Shown here piece after piece: positions 62,974 to 64,000 of a stretch of DNA of 64,000 nucleotides. The notes beneath the pieces were generated by a model that worked only from the letters and a program-made list of their open reading frames with translations, was not told the DNA's origin and searched no databases. Numbering within the stretch: the stretch's first letter is position 1; each line of letters starts with the position of its first letter. This stretch comes from Bacillus methanolicus (GTDB taxonomy: Bacteria > Bacillota > Bacilli > Bacillales > Cytobacillaceae): positions 1,621,501 through 1,685,500 of the forward strand of contig NZ_PNFF01000001.1 of assembly GCF_028888695.1 (NCBI RefSeq). Direction: 5' to 3'. Both the position numbers and the translations under genes were made by a program.

Positions 62974-64000
62974 ATGGCAGAAAAATACCAGACAAGGGAG
63001 GAGCGCCGTAGACAGCACCTTGCAGCCAAGAAAAAAAATAAAGGCAAGAAGAGCCCTTCTGGAACCTTTAAAAAAATTTTTCTGGCTTTAATTGTCCTTG
63101 GTATTATCGGAATGTTGTCAGGTGTAGCAACCTTTGCTTATATGATTAAAGATGCACCGAAGCTGAATGAAAAGCTGCTAAAGGACCCTATTTCTTCAAA
63201 GATCTATGATATGGATAAAAAACTTATCGCCGAAGTCGGTTCGGAAAAAAGGGATTATGTTGAATACGAAGACATTCCAAAACTTGTAGAAAATGCAGTT
63301 TTAGCAACAGAAGACGTCCGTTTTTATAAGCATCACGGAGTTGATCTGATCCGATTAGCAGGCGCAGTTGTCGCCAATATCAAGGATGGGTTTGGATCCG
63401 AAGGTGCCAGTACGATTACACAGCAGGTCGTAAAGAATTCATTCTTAACTTTTGACAAAACATTAAAGCGGAAGGCCCAAGAAGCATGGCTTGCCTTCCA
63501 GCTCGAACGAAAATATACAAAACAAGAAATATTTGAAATGTATGTCAACAAAATTTATATGTCCGAGAACGTTCATGGTATCGCTACTGCCGCGAAGGTT
63601 TACTTTGGCAAAGACCTTAAAGATTTAGAGCTGCATGAAGCTGCATTGCTCGCGGGAATGCCGCAAAGTCCTAATAACTATAATCCTTTTGAACATCCGG
63701 ACAAAGCGAAAAAACGACGCAACATCGTTCTTTCACTCATGCATCAGCACGGATTTATTTCGAAAGAAGAGATGGAAAAAGCTCAAAAAATCCCTGTTGA
63801 ATCAACACTTGTAAAAGAAGAAAAACGGAAAAAAACTGATAAGCCATACGATGCGTTTGTCGACGCTGTCATTGATGAAGTTGAAAAATACGGCGATTTT
63901 GATATTTTTTCCGACGGATTGCACATCTATACGACACTTGATCAAGATGCACAGACATATGTTGAAGAAATGCTGAATTCAAATGAAATTGTTCAGTTCC
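62974..64000 (+). CDS. ponA: Penicillin-binding protein 1A/1B, class A (5' part; runs off the window)
   Basis: The first 342 codons are present: a basic cytoplasmic tail (MAEKYQTREERRRQHLAAKK), one membrane anchor (IFLALIVLGIIGMLSGVATF near 35-55), and the GT51 glycosyltransferase domain with ATEDVRFYKHHGVD (catalytic Glu) and EGASTITQQVVKN, then AALLAGMPQSPNNYNP. The transpeptidase domain lies beyond the window edge. It polymerises peptidoglycan; GpsB, encoded in this window, controls its localisation. GGAAGG precedes the ATG. Confidence 0.95.
   Translation, partial: MAEKYQTREERRRQHLAAKKKNKGKKSPSGTFKKIFLALIVLGIIGMLSGVATFAYMIKDAPKLNEKLLKDPISSKIYDMDKKLIAEVGSEKRDYVEYEDIPKLVENAVLATEDVRFYKHHGVDLIRLAGAVVANIKDGFGSEGASTITQQVVKNSFLTFDKTLKRKAQEAWLAFQLERKYTKQEIFEMYVNKIYMSENVHGIATAAKVYFGKDLKDLELHEAALLAGMPQSPNNYNPFEHPDKAKKRRNIVLSLMHQHGFISKEEMEKAQKIPVESTLVKEEKRKKTDKPYDAFVDAVIDEVEKYGDFDIFSDGLHIYTTLDQDAQTYVEEMLNSNEIVQF

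Overview
The window is chromosomal DNA of a low-GC, endospore-forming Bacillaceae, probably a thermotolerant one. Evidence: spore genes (sspL, cotD), Bacillus-type RNase P RNA, and the gene order cspD-ypeQ-ypeP-ypdQ-sspL-ypcP-dynA-ypbQ-bpsA-pbuX-xpt-ypwA-ypvA-ypsC-rnpB-gpsB-cotD-yprB-yprA and yppG-yppF-yppE-yppD-yppC-recU-ponA. That order matches the B. subtilis ypX-ponA segment. A ba3-type cytochrome oxidase points to a thermophile-leaning lineage. Species cannot be settled from the sequence alone.

Layout. 1-6.7 kb: AIM24 protein (cut by the window edge), mntR, an NRDE protein, topB, a GlcD-like FAD oxidase and a small membrane protein. 6.9-10.4 kb: the mntABCD manganese ABC operon with an MntR-type operator; its presumed regulator mntR lies about 9 kb away. 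10.6-18.9 kb: cspD, ypeQ/ypeP, ypdQ, a DMT transporter, an IS256-family insertion sequence, sspL, ypcP and a YcgL-like nucleotidyltransferase. 18.9-27.5 kb: double dynamin dynA, the type III polyketide pair bpsA/ypbQ, two small unlisted ORFs, and xpt-pbuX behind a guanine-type riboswitch whose terminator and antiterminator can be read. 27.9-30.2 kb: three-gene ba3 oxidase operon. 30.3-45.4 kb: EamA transporter, ypwA, ypvA, two decayed genes, ypsC, a PAS-PAS-GGDEF-EAL protein, rnpB, gpsB, cotD and the mitomycin-repair pair yprA/yprB (mrfAB). 45.6-47.1 kb: Crp/Fnr-family regulator and an Hsp20 gene preceded by a perfect TGTGA-N6-TCACA box; a near-identical box precedes the ba3 oxidase.

47.27-59.16 kb is an integrated element bounded by a 42-bp direct repeat (one mismatch) that duplicates the 3' end of a yppG-like gene. 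Left to right it carries replication-relaxation and FtsK-like genes, a phage lysis cassette (amidase, holin, XhlA), tail-fibre-like genes (one with an in-frame TGA), a group II intron, an IS21-family element with a 6-bp target duplication inserted in that intron, an XRE repressor, a LexA-like box, a small ORF and a tyrosine integrase. It is a Russian-doll structure: IS in intron in integrative element in gene end. Beyond it the conserved yppG-to-ponA order resumes.

Three dispersed non-coding repeat families stand out and are not explained by the genes: (A) a roughly 31-nt REP-like unit containing GGGTCAGACCC at six loci, alone or as inverted pairs; (B) 20-bp-period arrays of GGCTCAT units at four loci, mostly between convergent genes; (C) a GTGGAAAAGGGGCG-headed repeat at three loci. 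These, the shared Crp/Fnr boxes and the nested element are the main items for follow-up.
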